From Chloroflexota bacterium (GTDB lineage Bacteria > Chloroflexota > Anaerolineae > Anaerolineales > E44-bin32): a stretch of DNA of 35,441 bases. The position numbers were made by a program, and so were the translations under genes. Position 1 is the first letter of the stretch, and each line of letters starts with the position of its first letter. Positions 23,162-31,104 of this stretch are shown in pieces. The notes under the pieces are model-generated. The model saw nothing but the letters and a program-made list of their open reading frames with translations. It searched no databases and had not been told where the DNA came from. The stretch covers positions 1-35,441 of the forward strand of contig JAPUGV010000101.1 of NCBI GenBank assembly GCA_027298025.1. The letters are read 5' to 3'.

Positions 23162-24400
23162 TCAGGCCCCCGGGATCTTCAGCACCAGGTCCATCGGATA
23201 ATCCGCCAGGACCTCAAAACCGCCTTCCGGGTTGGCCCAGACCGTATCTTCAAGTCGCACTCCGATACCGCGCTCCGGATAATAGAGCCCGGGCTCAATG
23301 GTAAATACCGTACCTGGATCCAATGTGTCTTGATTGCTCTCTACGTGGCTAAAGCCTGGTGCCTCGTGAACTGCAAGTCCCAATCCGTGGGCCAGGGAAT
23401 GCACATATCCGTCCGTAGCTCCTGGTGTATTGCACACGGTCGGATGGCCCTTGGACTCGAATTGCTCACAGGTCATGATTTGGAATTCTCGGCACGGTGT
23501 GTCGGCCTTAAGCCGATCAAACACCGAATGATATACCTCTAGCACGTCCTGATAAAGCGCCTCGGCCTCTTCCGGTGCCCAGCCCAGGCACCACGTGCGC
23601 GTGAAATCGTAGAAGTACCCCCCGCCAGCCTCGCTTGGAAAGAGGTCAAAGATGATCGTCTTGCCAAGCTCCACCGGCTGTTCTTCCTGACCTGCGCTGT
23701 GGGGCACTCCCGCATCCCGACCCATCGAGAATATCGTGCCTTCGGGATTCTCCGCCCCGCGCATGGCCAACCACAGATTGATTCGCCGCTTGACTTCGCC
23801 GATGGTCAGGACCTCGCCCTCTCGATTGACGAGAACCCCGTCCTTGGCCTGATGGGATGTCAGAAAATCGGCCACATCACCGACTACGGCCGTGGTGACT
23901 CTTCCCATCTGCCGGATGCGTTCCACTTCTTGCCCGTCTTTTGTCGCGCGGGCCCGAGACAGCACAGATCTGTTCTCGGGCTCACCAACCAGCTCAATTC
24001 CATCCAGGATTTCCTGCAGCCGATCGAATATGGCAAATCCAGATCCGAGTTCTGTCTTGCCATAGAGGGCCACGCGTCCAGAAACCTCATAGTCGCGGAA
24101 GATCTTCTGAAGGAGCAGAACGGCGGCTTGAATGTGATCCCCTTTCGATTGCTCAATGAGGTCCGTGGGCCGATAGTCATCGAGGCTTTTCGTTTCCAGG
24201 CCGGTGCGGGCGGCCTCATCGCGCTCCATCGAATGGTGGAAAAGCACCGGCGATTTCCCCACCTGCTTCAATAGGTAGCCGGAGCTAACGTGTACCAGCC
24301 CGGTGAAATAAGCCTTATTGGGATTGTGGGCCAAGGGGCCAGAGATGAGCAGCGCTTCAAGATCGGCCTCGCGCATAAGTCGATCGATGTCAGCCTTCAT
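23162..24400 (-). CDS. M24 family Xaa-Pro peptidase
   Basis: The 412-aa protein has the creatinase-like N-terminal domain (DIDRLMREADLEALLISGPL) and the pita-bread C-terminal domain. The five metal ligands of M24 enzymes are all visible: Asp in TIIFDLFPSEAGG, Asp in YFYDFTRTWCLG, His in SLAHGLGLAVHEAPG, Glu in VFTIEPGLYYPE and Glu in GVRLEDTVW. This supports an active dimetal aminopeptidase P/prolidase that cleaves X-Pro bonds; the exact substrate is unclear. It lies 22 bp after selA and 31 bp before tsaD in one minus-strand run. Confidence 0.92.
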   Translation of the reverse strand: MKADIDRLMREADLEALLISGPLAHNPNKAYFTGLVHVSSGYLLKQVGKSPVLFHHSMERDEAARTGLETKSLDDYRPTDLIEQSKGDHIQAAVLLLQKIFRDYEVSGRVALYGKTELGSGFAIFDRLQEILDGIELVGEPENRSVLSRARATKDGQEVERIRQMGRVTTAVVGDVADFLTSHQAKDGVLVNREGEVLTIGEVKRRINLWLAMRGAENPEGTIFSMGRDAGVPHSAGQEEQPVELGKTIIFDLFPSEAGGGYFYDFTRTWCLGWAPEEAEALYQDVLEVYHSVFDRLKADTPCREFQIMTCEQFESKGHPTVCNTPGATDGYVHSLAHGLGLAVHEAPGFSHVESNQDTLDPGTVFTIEPGLYYPERGIGVRLEDTVWANPEGGFEVLADYPMDLVLKIPGA

Positions 24401-24422
24401 GGATGGTGGATTTCGTTGGTTA

Positions 24423-25772
24423 TCACTCGTTGAGCGCGGCGGTTAGGCCACTCAGCAGCGCCTGTTCCTGACCCGGCAGCACCGTTCTCGGATCGATCAT
24501 CACGTGGTCATTCTCCACTCTGGCGACGATGGGCGGATCTGCCTCTCGCAGACGGTCAGCGAACGCGTTCGGGTGGGGAACGTCCAGGGCCAGCAGCGAG
24601 GTGGGCAGGGTTTCCTCTGGCAGGCTGCCGCCTCCCACCGTGGAGCGGCCAGGCACCACTTCCCCGGTTTCGAGCTGCTGAACCCATTCACCTGCGCGCC
24701 GCTCTAGCTGATCCTCGTGAGCAGCGATCATCATCCACACCGGGACCGCATCGGGTGCCTCATCCATCACATAGTGATTCAGGGTGGCAGCCAGCCCGGC
24801 CAGGCACATCTTGTCCGCACGTACGGCGCGGGCCATGGGATGCCTGGCAAGTCGGTCGATCAGCGCCTTCTCACCCACCAAGATCCCGGCCTGCGGGCCA
24901 CCGACAAGCTTGTCGCCCGAGAAGGCGACGAGTGGGGCCCCCTCTCGGACCGATTCTTGCACCATGGGCTCGTGCCCGAGGCCGAACTGGGCCGTATCCA
25001 GCAAGGCGCCGGAGCCCAGGTCGTCCATCACGGGCAGGTCATGTCTGTGGCCGACATCCATCAACTCCGGGAGGCTGGGCTCGGTGGCAAAACCAATGAT
25101 TTTGAAGTTGGAATGGTGAACCCGAAGGATCAGCGCGGTATTGTCGGTGAGGGCACCCTCGAAGTCCTTCAGGTGGGTGCGATTTGTCGTACCGACCTCC
25201 CGCAGAATCGCTCCCGATTGCTCCATGATCTGCGGGATACGGAAGCCGCCGCCGATCTCGATCAGCTGCGTGCGGGAAACGAGTACTTCCTTCTCATGTG
25301 CCAAGACTGTAAGCACGAGCAACACAGCCGCGGCATTGTTATTGACGACAAGGGCAGATTCGGCCCCCGTCAATCGAACCAGAAGATGCTCGGTATGAAC
25401 ATCACGGCTCCCGCGCGCCCCACGCTCGAGGTCGTACTCCAATGAGCTGTAACCAGAGGCCACTTCGGAAACGGCATGCTGGGCATCGGCGCTCAGCGGG
25501 GCGCGACCCAGGTTGGTATGGATAATGACACCCGTGGCATTGATCACGGGTCGTAAGGAAGGGAGCAACCAGCTTTGCAGAGTGGCCCGCGTTCCGGAGA
25601 TCAAATCTGCTTCTTGTGGAACATCATGGCCCTGCTGGATCGCGAGCCGAGCGGATTCCAGGCTCGTACGAAGGGCCTGCACCGTGAGTGGCCGCCCGTA
25701 CGCCGCGACGAGTTCGTCTGCCTGGTCCGCGCTAAGCAGGCGGTCGACCGAAGGCAGGTCGCGCAAACTCAA
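24423..25772 (-). CDS. selA: L-seryl-tRNA(Sec) selenium transferase
   Basis: The track gives 498 aa from 25919, but the first 49 residues are out-of-frame text of the upstream gene. TTG 25772 overlaps the upstream stop as TTGA and has GGAG 9 bp upstream; it gives 449 aa, close to known SelA. The family pattern is clear: LRDLPSVDRLL, NATGVIIHTNLGRAPL, YSSLEYDLERGARGSRDVH, and VAFSGDKLVGGPQAG with the PLP lysine. SelA converts Ser-tRNA(Sec) to Sec-tRNA(Sec) using selenophosphate. selB, selC and selD are not in the window, unlike many genomes where selB is next to selA. It implies selenoproteins elsewhere. Confidence 0.95.
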   Translation of the reverse strand: MSLRDLPSVDRLLSADQADELVAAYGRPLTVQALRTSLESARLAIQQGHDVPQEADLISGTRATLQSWLLPSLRPVINATGVIIHTNLGRAPLSADAQHAVSEVASGYSSLEYDLERGARGSRDVHTEHLLVRLTGAESALVVNNNAAAVLLVLTVLAHEKEVLVSRTQLIEIGGGFRIPQIMEQSGAILREVGTTNRTHLKDFEGALTDNTALILRVHHSNFKIIGFATEPSLPELMDVGHRHDLPVMDDLGSGALLDTAQFGLGHEPMVQESVREGAPLVAFSGDKLVGGPQAGILVGEKALIDRLARHPMARAVRADKMCLAGLAATLNHYVMDEAPDAVPVWMMIAAHEDQLERRAGEWVQQLETGEVVPGRSTVGGGSLPEETLPTSLLALDVPHPNAFADRLREADPPIVARVENDHVMIDPRTVLPGQEQALLSGLTAALNE

Positions 25773-26149
25773 CGGTTGGGTCTCCAAACGCTTCGTTCGA
25801 GGAGCCTGAGAAACCACTCCACCAAGATGAAGCCGATTCCTAGCAGCAAACCCAACGAAAGGGTAAGCGATCGATTGATCTGCAGCCATACGCTGAGGGA
25901 AACGAACAAGGCCACCCACAGCGCCTGCCGCAGCAGCACGGCGGAAGGGGCCGGCCCAAAGCGCTTATGCAGCAACCATACAAAAGGAAGTGCGGTTCCG
26001 GTGACGGCTAACGAGAGTAAGAAGAAGAATAGCCAGCGCGGTCCGACGGTGGGCAGCGTCGTGGCTAGGAGCAGGTACAGTCCGGTCCAGCCGATCGCAA
26101 TCAACAGCAAGGCGGTCGCAAACAGGCCGCGGGACTGAGAACCAGACAT
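25769..26149 (-). CDS. Four-helix membrane protein upstream of selA
   Basis: The 126-aa protein contains four hydrophobic segments (LFATALLLIAIGWTGLYLLL, WLFFFLLSLAVTGTALPFVW, LRQALWVALFVSLSVWL and LTLSLGLLLGIGFILVEW) and a basic C-terminus. It resembles small membrane proteins of unknown role in Chloroflexota, but I cannot name a family. A TATAAT box ends 8 bp before the ATG, so the message is probably leaderless. The stop overlaps the selA start, which suggests translational coupling. A role in selenium metabolism cannot be inferred from this alone. Confidence 0.75.
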   Translation of the reverse strand: MSGSQSRGLFATALLLIAIGWTGLYLLLATTLPTVGPRWLFFFLLSLAVTGTALPFVWLLHKRFGPAPSAVLLRQALWVALFVSLSVWLQINRSLTLSLGLLLGIGFILVEWFLRLLERSVWRPNR

Positions 26150-26157
26150 GGGCAGGG

Positions 26158-26163
26158 ATTATA
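26158..26163 (-). promoter_or_regulatory. -10 box for the membrane protein-selA operon (leaderless prediction)
   Basis: On the minus strand TATAAT (26163-26158) is separated from the ATG at 26149 by only CCCTGCCC. Transcription would start within about one or two bases of the start codon. There is no consensus -35. Confidence 0.5.
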
Positions 26164-26185
26164 GCGCAGCGCATGGAAACGAGCG

Positions 26186-26194
26186 TGATATACT
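26186..26194 (+). promoter_or_regulatory. Extended -10 promoter of the LCP gene
   Basis: TGA-TATACT (26186-26194) fits an extended -10 (TGn plus -10 hexamer), about 70 bp before the LCP start. It lies back to back with the minus-strand TATAAT of the membrane protein-selA operon, giving a compact divergent promoter region. Confidence 0.5.
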
Positions 26195-26263
26195 CTCCGC
26201 CGCGCGCTCGGAAGCGCAGCGGTCGAGACGAAACCACGTGTTCAAATCGAATTTAGGTTGCCG

Positions 26264-27649
26264 ATGAAACGCCCTCCAAAGTGGGCCGTTTGGGCTCTGG
26301 GTGGCGCGTTTGTCCTGATGGCGATGCTCTCCGCTCTGCTGGTTTTCAGCACCGCCCGAGGGATCGCATCCACATGGTCGGGGGTCGGACTGCCGGCGAT
26401 TTTTGGCTCGCAAGAAGATGAGCCTACCGCGCCCGGAGAAGGCAATTCTGCGCCTTTGGCAGCGGTCGAACTTATCGACGACACTCCTACCTGGAACGGC
26501 GTCGACCGCATTAACATCCTGCTCCTGGGACTGGATTTCCGAGATTGGGAGACGGGAGATGGTCCGCCGCGCACCGATACGATGATGCTGGTCACCATAG
26601 ATCCCATCGCTGAGACAGCTGGGATGCTTTCTATACCACGCGACCTGTGGGTTGAGATTCCCGGATTTGAACACAATCGCATCAACACCGCCTACTTCCT
26701 CGGTGAAGCAAATAGGTTGCCGGGCGGGGGCGCAGGTTTGGCGATGGCAACCGTGGAAAACTTTCTGGGGGTCGATGTAAATTACTATGCATTGCTCGAA
26801 TTCTCCACCTTCGAACGCATGATTGACGAGATCGGCGGCATCGAGGTGCTTGTCCCCGAACGGATGAAGATTTCACCCATCGGCCGAACCAGTTTCTATC
26901 TGGATGCTAAAGCCCATCATCTGAATGGGGCCTACACACTGGCCTATGCCCGGGCGCGCAAGACCGAAGGGGGCGATTTCGATCGTGCCGAGCGACAACA
27001 GCAAGTGGTCATGGCAGTGCGAGACAAGATCTTCCAACTCGATTCCATGCCAACCCTTCTTGCCAAGGCACCCATCCTCTATCAAGAGCTGGCCTCCGGG
27101 ATCCACACCAACCTTAGCTTCAATGAGATGGTCAGCTTAGCCTTGCTGGCAATGAAGGTATCCCCTAGCGAAGTTGAACGAGGAGTCATTGCCCCCCCGG
27201 ACATGGTGCTGCTGGAGACTCATTTTGATGGATCTCAGGTGCTCAAGCCGATTACGGATAAGGTGCGGGCGTTGCGGGATGAGATCTTCACTGGCACGGG
27301 GGCCATCGCTCCAACGGTGCAGGATCCTCAAGCTACCGAGGCCGCGCAAATCGAGAGCGCTCGGCTGGCAATTCTGAACGGCGCCGGCATCGAAGGGCTC
27401 GCCACCGAGACGGCAGAATTTCTAACCAGCCAGGGGCTGAATATTGTCCAGATTTCCAACGCGGACCGTCATGACTACGACAAAACGCGCCTTATCGTAC
27501 ACAGCCAGAATTACCCATACACGCTGCGTTATCTGACGGAGATGCTTGGCCTGACGGATGGACAGATCCTACGCCCCGTCTATCCGTTGCCCGATCTCGA
27601 CGTGGAAGTGATCCTGGGGTGGGACTGGGCTAACGGCGATCGTCCGTAG
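26264..27649 (+). CDS. LCP (LytR-CpsA-Psr) family protein with LytR_C domain
   Basis: The protein (461 aa from ATG 26264; the track starts at TTG 26258) has a membrane anchor (WAVWALGGAFVLMAMLSALL). The LCP domain spans about residues 85-290 with the conserved arginines and Asp: PPRTDTMMLVTIDP, MLSIPRDLWVEIPG, HNRINTAYFLG and LAYARARKTEGGDFDRAERQ. A LytR_C domain (RLAILNGAGIEGLATETAEF...) closes the protein. LCP enzymes transfer polymers from a lipid carrier to peptidoglycan or other surface targets outside the membrane. The domain set suggests cell-wall polymer attachment; the polymer is unknown. A strong terminator follows. Confidence 0.92.
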   Translation: MKRPPKWAVWALGGAFVLMAMLSALLVFSTARGIASTWSGVGLPAIFGSQEDEPTAPGEGNSAPLAAVELIDDTPTWNGVDRINILLLGLDFRDWETGDGPPRTDTMMLVTIDPIAETAGMLSIPRDLWVEIPGFEHNRINTAYFLGEANRLPGGGAGLAMATVENFLGVDVNYYALLEFSTFERMIDEIGGIEVLVPERMKISPIGRTSFYLDAKAHHLNGAYTLAYARARKTEGGDFDRAERQQQVVMAVRDKIFQLDSMPTLLAKAPILYQELASGIHTNLSFNEMVSLALLAMKVSPSEVERGVIAPPDMVLLETHFDGSQVLKPITDKVRALRDEIFTGTGAIAPTVQDPQATEAAQIESARLAILNGAGIEGLATETAEFLTSQGLNIVQISNADRHDYDKTRLIVHSQNYPYTLRYLTEMLGLTDGQILRPVYPLPDLDVEVILGWDWANGDRP

Positions 27650-27671
27650 CAATCTGGTGGGCTATGCAATA

Positions 27672-27697
27672 AAAGGGCGTCCGTGAGGACGCCCTTT
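27672..27697. terminator. Bidirectional intrinsic terminator between LCP and the PAP2 operon
   Basis: AAAGGGCGTCC-GTGA-GGACGCCCTTT (27672-27697) is a perfect 11-bp stem with a GNRA-type GTGA tetraloop. The T-rich tail (CTTTCTGATTTT) serves the plus strand and the A-rich start (AATAAAAGGG) gives a U-rich tail on the minus strand, so it can end both convergent units. Confidence 0.9.
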
Positions 27698-27745
27698 CTG
27701 ATTTTCGTGGCCTGCGCCCCATTTACCGAAGCGAGGGGAGCCCGG

Positions 27746-28252
27746 TCACGCAATCAACAAAATCCCAATCCCAACCGCAATACCCAGCATAGCGCCGGCC
27801 AGAGCATCCGAGAGGTAGTGCAGATCCATCGCCACCCGCGAAAGTGTGACCAACGGAGTCCAAATCAGCAAAATAGGTGCCAACCACGCAGGCCCCCACC
27901 CGATAACCAGGACTGTCAGCATCGTCGCTCTGGCTGCGTGGCCGGAGGGGAAAGAATGTGGATCGGTGCGCCTGTAGATCGATCCCCATTCGCCTTTCGG
28001 TCGTCGCCGGCGAATCAGAAACTTCAACGCGATGACGATCAGGGCCGTTACAAAAATGCCGACCAGCAGGCCGACCGCCCATCGTTTCTGCAGCACATCG
28101 CCAAACACCCACACCGCGGCCAACCCTGCGCCCCAAAACCAGGAATCGCCGGAGTGCGCCAGCAGAGCGCCGATCGATCGCAGGGCCGCCGACCGCTCGG
28201 CGAAACTTATCCTTGCCGACCAGCGGCGGTCAACTTCGAGCAAGCTTTCCAA
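27746..28252 (-). CDS. PAP2-superfamily membrane phosphatase
   Basis: The 168-aa protein has about five membrane helices and the three PAP2 motifs: KFLIRRRRPKGEW (KX6RP), HSFPSGHAARATM (PSGH) and SRVAMDLHYLSDALAGA (SRX5HX3D). Such enzymes dephosphorylate lipid phosphates such as phosphatidic acid or undecaprenyl pyrophosphate. The TTG start is 2 bp after the alkyltransferase-like gene's stop, so it is the last gene of a minus-strand operon ending at the strong terminator. The lipid substrate is not known. Confidence 0.9.
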   Translation of the reverse strand: MESLLEVDRRWSARISFAERSAALRSIGALLAHSGDSWFWGAGLAAVWVFGDVLQKRWAVGLLVGIFVTALIVIALKFLIRRRRPKGEWGSIYRRTDPHSFPSGHAARATMLTVLVIGWGPAWLAPILLIWTPLVTLSRVAMDLHYLSDALAGAMLGIAVGIGILLIA

Positions 28253-28254
28253 AT

Positions 28255-28638
28255 TTAGTCCGAGGAGTTTAGTTTGCCTTCCGGCTCCCAGCAGAGCGCC
28301 TCAAGATCGAGGCCATTGCTCGGGTCGAACGCGACACCCTCATCTTCGAGCAAGGTACGCTGGAGGGCAGGGCCCATACCGTTCCGGCCGCTGATCCGAC
28401 CCTGGGCATTGACCACCCGGTGCCAGGGCAGCTGCTCCGGGCAATGCCTTAGAGCGTATCCAACCCAGCGAGCTCTGATACGAGCATAGGCCGCAATTTC
28501 GACGCCAGATGGAGGTGGGATCAGGGCCGCGATTCCGCCATAGGTCATGACACGACCTTCAGGTATCTGTCCTACGATTTCGAAAACCGCCGCGCGGTGG
28601 GCACGGCGATCTACAGGCTGATGCCTGTCGCCTATCAG
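28255..28638 (-). CDS. Alkyltransferase-like (ATL) MGMT-family protein, PWHR motif
   Basis: The track starts at ATG 28548, which cuts off the beginning of the domain. The frame is open upstream and encodes AVFEIVGQIPEGRVMTYGG, as in the family. No ATG, GTG or TTG is in frame; CTG 28638 overlaps the nadE stop (CTGA) and gives 127 aa. The active-site PCHR motif of O6-alkylguanine transferases is PWHRVVNAQGRIS here, so the acceptor Cys is Trp. ATL proteins bind alkylated guanine and flip it out without repairing it, feeding nucleotide excision repair. This is the fourth gene of the minus-strand operon. Confidence 0.85.
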   Translation of the reverse strand: MIGDRHQPVDRRAHRAAVFEIVGQIPEGRVMTYGGIAALIPPPSGVEIAAYARIRARWVGYALRHCPEQLPWHRVVNAQGRISGRNGMGPALQRTLLEDEGVAFDPSNGLDLEALCWEPEGKLNSSD

Positions 28639-29468
28639 GTCCCCCAGTCGCGCATGTAGAGGAAGTCGTATCCGATGGTGCGATTACTGAGTTTGGCAAT
28701 CGGCGGCATCACGCGCTTGAAATGGTTTCGTCGCATAAGCTCCGAGACATTTTCGACAAATCCACGATCGAAGCCGGCGTCCACGCAATCATCTGGGGAG
28801 TGGCGCCGATCCACGAGCAGATACAGCAGCTTATCAACCTCTTCATAGGTAAATCCCAACTCCCCCTCGTCCGTCTGTCCGATCCATAGGTCTGCGGAGG
28901 GAGGCTTTTCCAGGATCACCTCAGGCACGCCCATCTCGACCGCAAGCGGACGAACCTGGGTCTTGTAGAGATCCCCTAATGGACTGATGGCCGAAGCGGC
29001 GTCGCCGAATTGGGTCGTGTAGCCCAGCAGCTTCTCCGTTTTATTTCCGGTGCCTATCACCAGGCCATGAAATTCGGCGGATTGATCGTACAAAACGATC
29101 ATGCGCATGCGGGCCATAATATTCCCGCGGCGCACTTGCTGATCCTCCGGTATGGCTCCAATCAGCGCGTCCGCCGCCTCAGAAATTGGCAGAGTCACCT
29201 CTTGAACGCCGGTCATTTCGATCACTAGTCCTGCGTGCTCGAGCGAATCGGGGGAGGAAGTAGTATATGGCATGCGCACTGCCATCACATTTTCCGGGCC
29301 CAGCGCCTCCGCAGCCAATGCACAAGTCAATGATGAATCGACTCCACCGGACAGTCCGACAACGGCCCGCTCGAACCCTACTCGGCTCGTTTCGCTGCGG
29401 ATGAATCCAGTGAGGATCTTTCGGGCGAGCGCCGGATTGATTTCCAGGTTGATTTCGTCTTGTTTCAT
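28635..29468 (-). CDS. nadE: NAD(+) synthase, ammonia-type
   Basis: The 277-aa protein lacks a glutaminase domain. The PP-loop reads VVGLSGGVDSSLT near residue 38-50. Later TGNKTEKLLGYTTQFGDAA, LGDLYKTQVRPLA and PSADLWIGQTDEGELGFTYE are NadE hallmarks, and the end RTIGYDFLYMRDWGT is typical. It amidates nicotinate adenine dinucleotide to NAD. The ATG overlaps the stop of a separate glutaminase-like gene (ATGA), so ammonia is probably delivered by that partner. It is in a minus-strand operon. Confidence 0.95.
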   Translation of the reverse strand: MKQDEINLEINPALARKILTGFIRSETSRVGFERAVVGLSGGVDSSLTCALAAEALGPENVMAVRMPYTTSSPDSLEHAGLVIEMTGVQEVTLPISEAADALIGAIPEDQQVRRGNIMARMRMIVLYDQSAEFHGLVIGTGNKTEKLLGYTTQFGDAASAISPLGDLYKTQVRPLAVEMGVPEVILEKPPSADLWIGQTDEGELGFTYEEVDKLLYLLVDRRHSPDDCVDAGFDRGFVENVSELMRRNHFKRVMPPIAKLSNRTIGYDFLYMRDWGT

Positions 29469-30340
29469 TCCGGACGTTTTCCTGATTCGGGCAGGCCGGA
29501 GTGCCGAATACGTAGTAGCTCGCGCTGGACCAAATCCGTTCGTTCATCCCGCAGCAGCGGAAGTCGGGTGCGTGCGCGATTTAGCTGCTGTAAATCAAGC
29601 TCGACCACAAACAAGCTTTCCTCGTGATAGGGACCGCGCGCTAACAATTCTCCATGCGGATCGAACACTACGGATCCACCCCAGAATCCCAACCCGTCTT
29701 CAAATCCAACCCGACCAACGTTGGTAACGAAAGTGGTGAAGAGGCTGGCGTAGGCTTGAGCGACATGCTCCACCCAGCGAGCAGATTCTAAAGTTTGCTC
29801 GGCGTCGAGCCCGCGTCCCGGCGAGGCAGAGATAAAGAGCAAGATATCCGCGCCGTCAAGCCACAGTAGATAGGGCGGCGAAGCGTGCCAAAAATCCTCA
29901 CAGATGAGCACCCCCAAGCGGCCAAAACGAGTGTTGAAGGCCCGAATGGAATCTCCCCATGCGAAAAAGCGGCTCTCGTCGAACAATCCGTAGGTGGGCA
30001 GGTAAACCTTGCGGTGCACGCTGAGGATTTCTCCCTGCGATAAGTAAGCCGCGGAGTTATAGATGCGGTGGCGCTTATCGTGCTCCACGAAGCCCACAAG
30101 CAGATCCGTCCGTTGACTGGCCGTAAGGAGCGTTTGGAAAACAGGATCGTCCGCCATAGGTCGGCGGGCCACAGCGGCCGTAAGGTCCTGTAAGGCGTAG
30201 CCCGTGAGCGATAGCTCAGGAAAAACCACCAGGTCCGCCTTGGCCTGGACCGCCTCGTCGATGCGCGCCATATGCGTCTCGAGATTGGCCTCTACGTCCC
30301 CCAACACCGTGTCTATTTGGGCTATGGCGAGTCGGATCAT
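29465..30340 (-). CDS. Carbon-nitrogen hydrolase, probable glutaminase partner of NadE
   Basis: The track starts at 30409 in the upstream gene; ATG 30340 overlaps the upstream stop (ATGA) and gives 291 aa. The domain is the same nitrilase fold as the N-terminal domain of long NadE enzymes: MIRLAIAQIDTVLGDVEANL, Glu in LVVFPELSLTGYALQD, Lys in HRKVYLPTYGLFDE and Cys in GVLICEDFWH. It is tightly coupled to nadE, so the two chains likely form a glutamine-dependent NAD synthetase split in two genes. An independent amidase role is possible. Confidence 0.88.
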   Translation of the reverse strand: MIRLAIAQIDTVLGDVEANLETHMARIDEAVQAKADLVVFPELSLTGYALQDLTAAVARRPMADDPVFQTLLTASQRTDLLVGFVEHDKRHRIYNSAAYLSQGEILSVHRKVYLPTYGLFDESRFFAWGDSIRAFNTRFGRLGVLICEDFWHASPPYLLWLDGADILLFISASPGRGLDAEQTLESARWVEHVAQAYASLFTTFVTNVGRVGFEDGLGFWGGSVVFDPHGELLARGPYHEESLFVVELDLQQLNRARTRLPLLRDERTDLVQRELLRIRHSGLPESGKRPE

Positions 30341-31080
30341 CTGCTCAGATTGACCACGACTGCGATCAGTCCCAGGGCCAGAACTGCCGCCGAGCCGAGA
30401 CCGTCCCATCGGATCCCGGCAAGCGCCGGCATGGGGTCACCGCGGGTAAACGATAAGCCCAGTGCGATCAAAGCCACGAGTGAGAGGGATAAGGCGGCCA
30501 GTAGGCCGGGCCGCAGATCCAGGTGGGAAAGCCAGTACAGTGCGCCGACCACGATCAGCGAGAGCAGTCCTCCCAACACTTGCGTGGGCCAGCGCGGCGC
30601 GATGTTTCCAATCATATCGGGCGCCGGCGGAGTGAGAAGTCCGGGAGCTGTCTTGAGTCCGTAGGCACAGCGATCAACCCAACAACCCAGCCATGCAGCC
30701 GAAGCCAAGATCGCGGCTGGGATTGCCAGCGAATCCGCGTGCATCCAGAATGAACGCCGGCTCAGCAAAACATAGACAGCCAGGCCTATCAAAGCCCCGA
30801 AAGCCCCGGCCGCCCAGCTAAGACCGCCCTGCCAGAAGTAGAAGGCCTCCCCGGGCCGGGCGCTAAAGTAGCTCCAGTGGGTGACTACGTATCCGGCTCG
30901 GGCTCCTGGCAACCCGGCCAATAGGGCGATGAGACCTGCGTCGATACGCGCCGTCGAATCGCTGCCCTGCCAGGTTGGCTGAAGACCCAACCACAAGAGG
31001 GAAATCAGCGCACCGATGGCAAAGATCCATGGGTAGGCGTCAAACACACCCAGATCCAGCGGCCCACGGAAGTCTACCAT
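30337..31080 (-). CDS. Lgt-like (prolipoprotein diacylglyceryl transferase family) membrane protein
   Basis: The 247-aa protein has about seven membrane segments. The stretch ARAGYVVTHWSYFSARPGEA followed by FYFWQGGLSWAAGAFGALIG resembles the Lgt core around its conserved His-Trp and the QGGLSF loop. The usual Lgt signature (GRxGNFxNGE) is not recognisable; the matching place reads LGCWVDRCAYGLKT. It may be a divergent Lgt or a paralogue with another role. It is the first gene of the glutaminase-nadE operon. Start ATG 31080 is divergent from the GNAT-like gene. Confidence 0.75.
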   Translation of the reverse strand: MVDFRGPLDLGVFDAYPWIFAIGALISLLWLGLQPTWQGSDSTARIDAGLIALLAGLPGARAGYVVTHWSYFSARPGEAFYFWQGGLSWAAGAFGALIGLAVYVLLSRRSFWMHADSLAIPAAILASAAWLGCWVDRCAYGLKTAPGLLTPPAPDMIGNIAPRWPTQVLGGLLSLIVVGALYWLSHLDLRPGLLAALSLSLVALIALGLSFTRGDPMPALAGIRWDGLGSAAVLALGLIAVVVNLSR

Positions 31081-31093
31081 TTCCGCGTGACTG

Positions 31094-31099
31094 TATAAT
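31094..31099 (+). promoter_or_regulatory. -10 box of the GNAT-like gene (leaderless prediction)
   Basis: TATAAT (31094-31099) ends 5 bp before the ATG at 31105, leaving no room for a ribosome site. The -35 is weak. The message should start within the first bases of the coding region. Confidence 0.5.
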
Positions 31100-31104
31100 C
31101 AAGA

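Noticed and set aside
24717-25445. 242-aa ORF on the plus strand
   Set aside because: Shadow of selA, which has all family motifs.
24423-25772. In-frame TGA selenocysteine codon near selA
   Set aside because: No gene in the window is interrupted by a TGA within a conserved domain.
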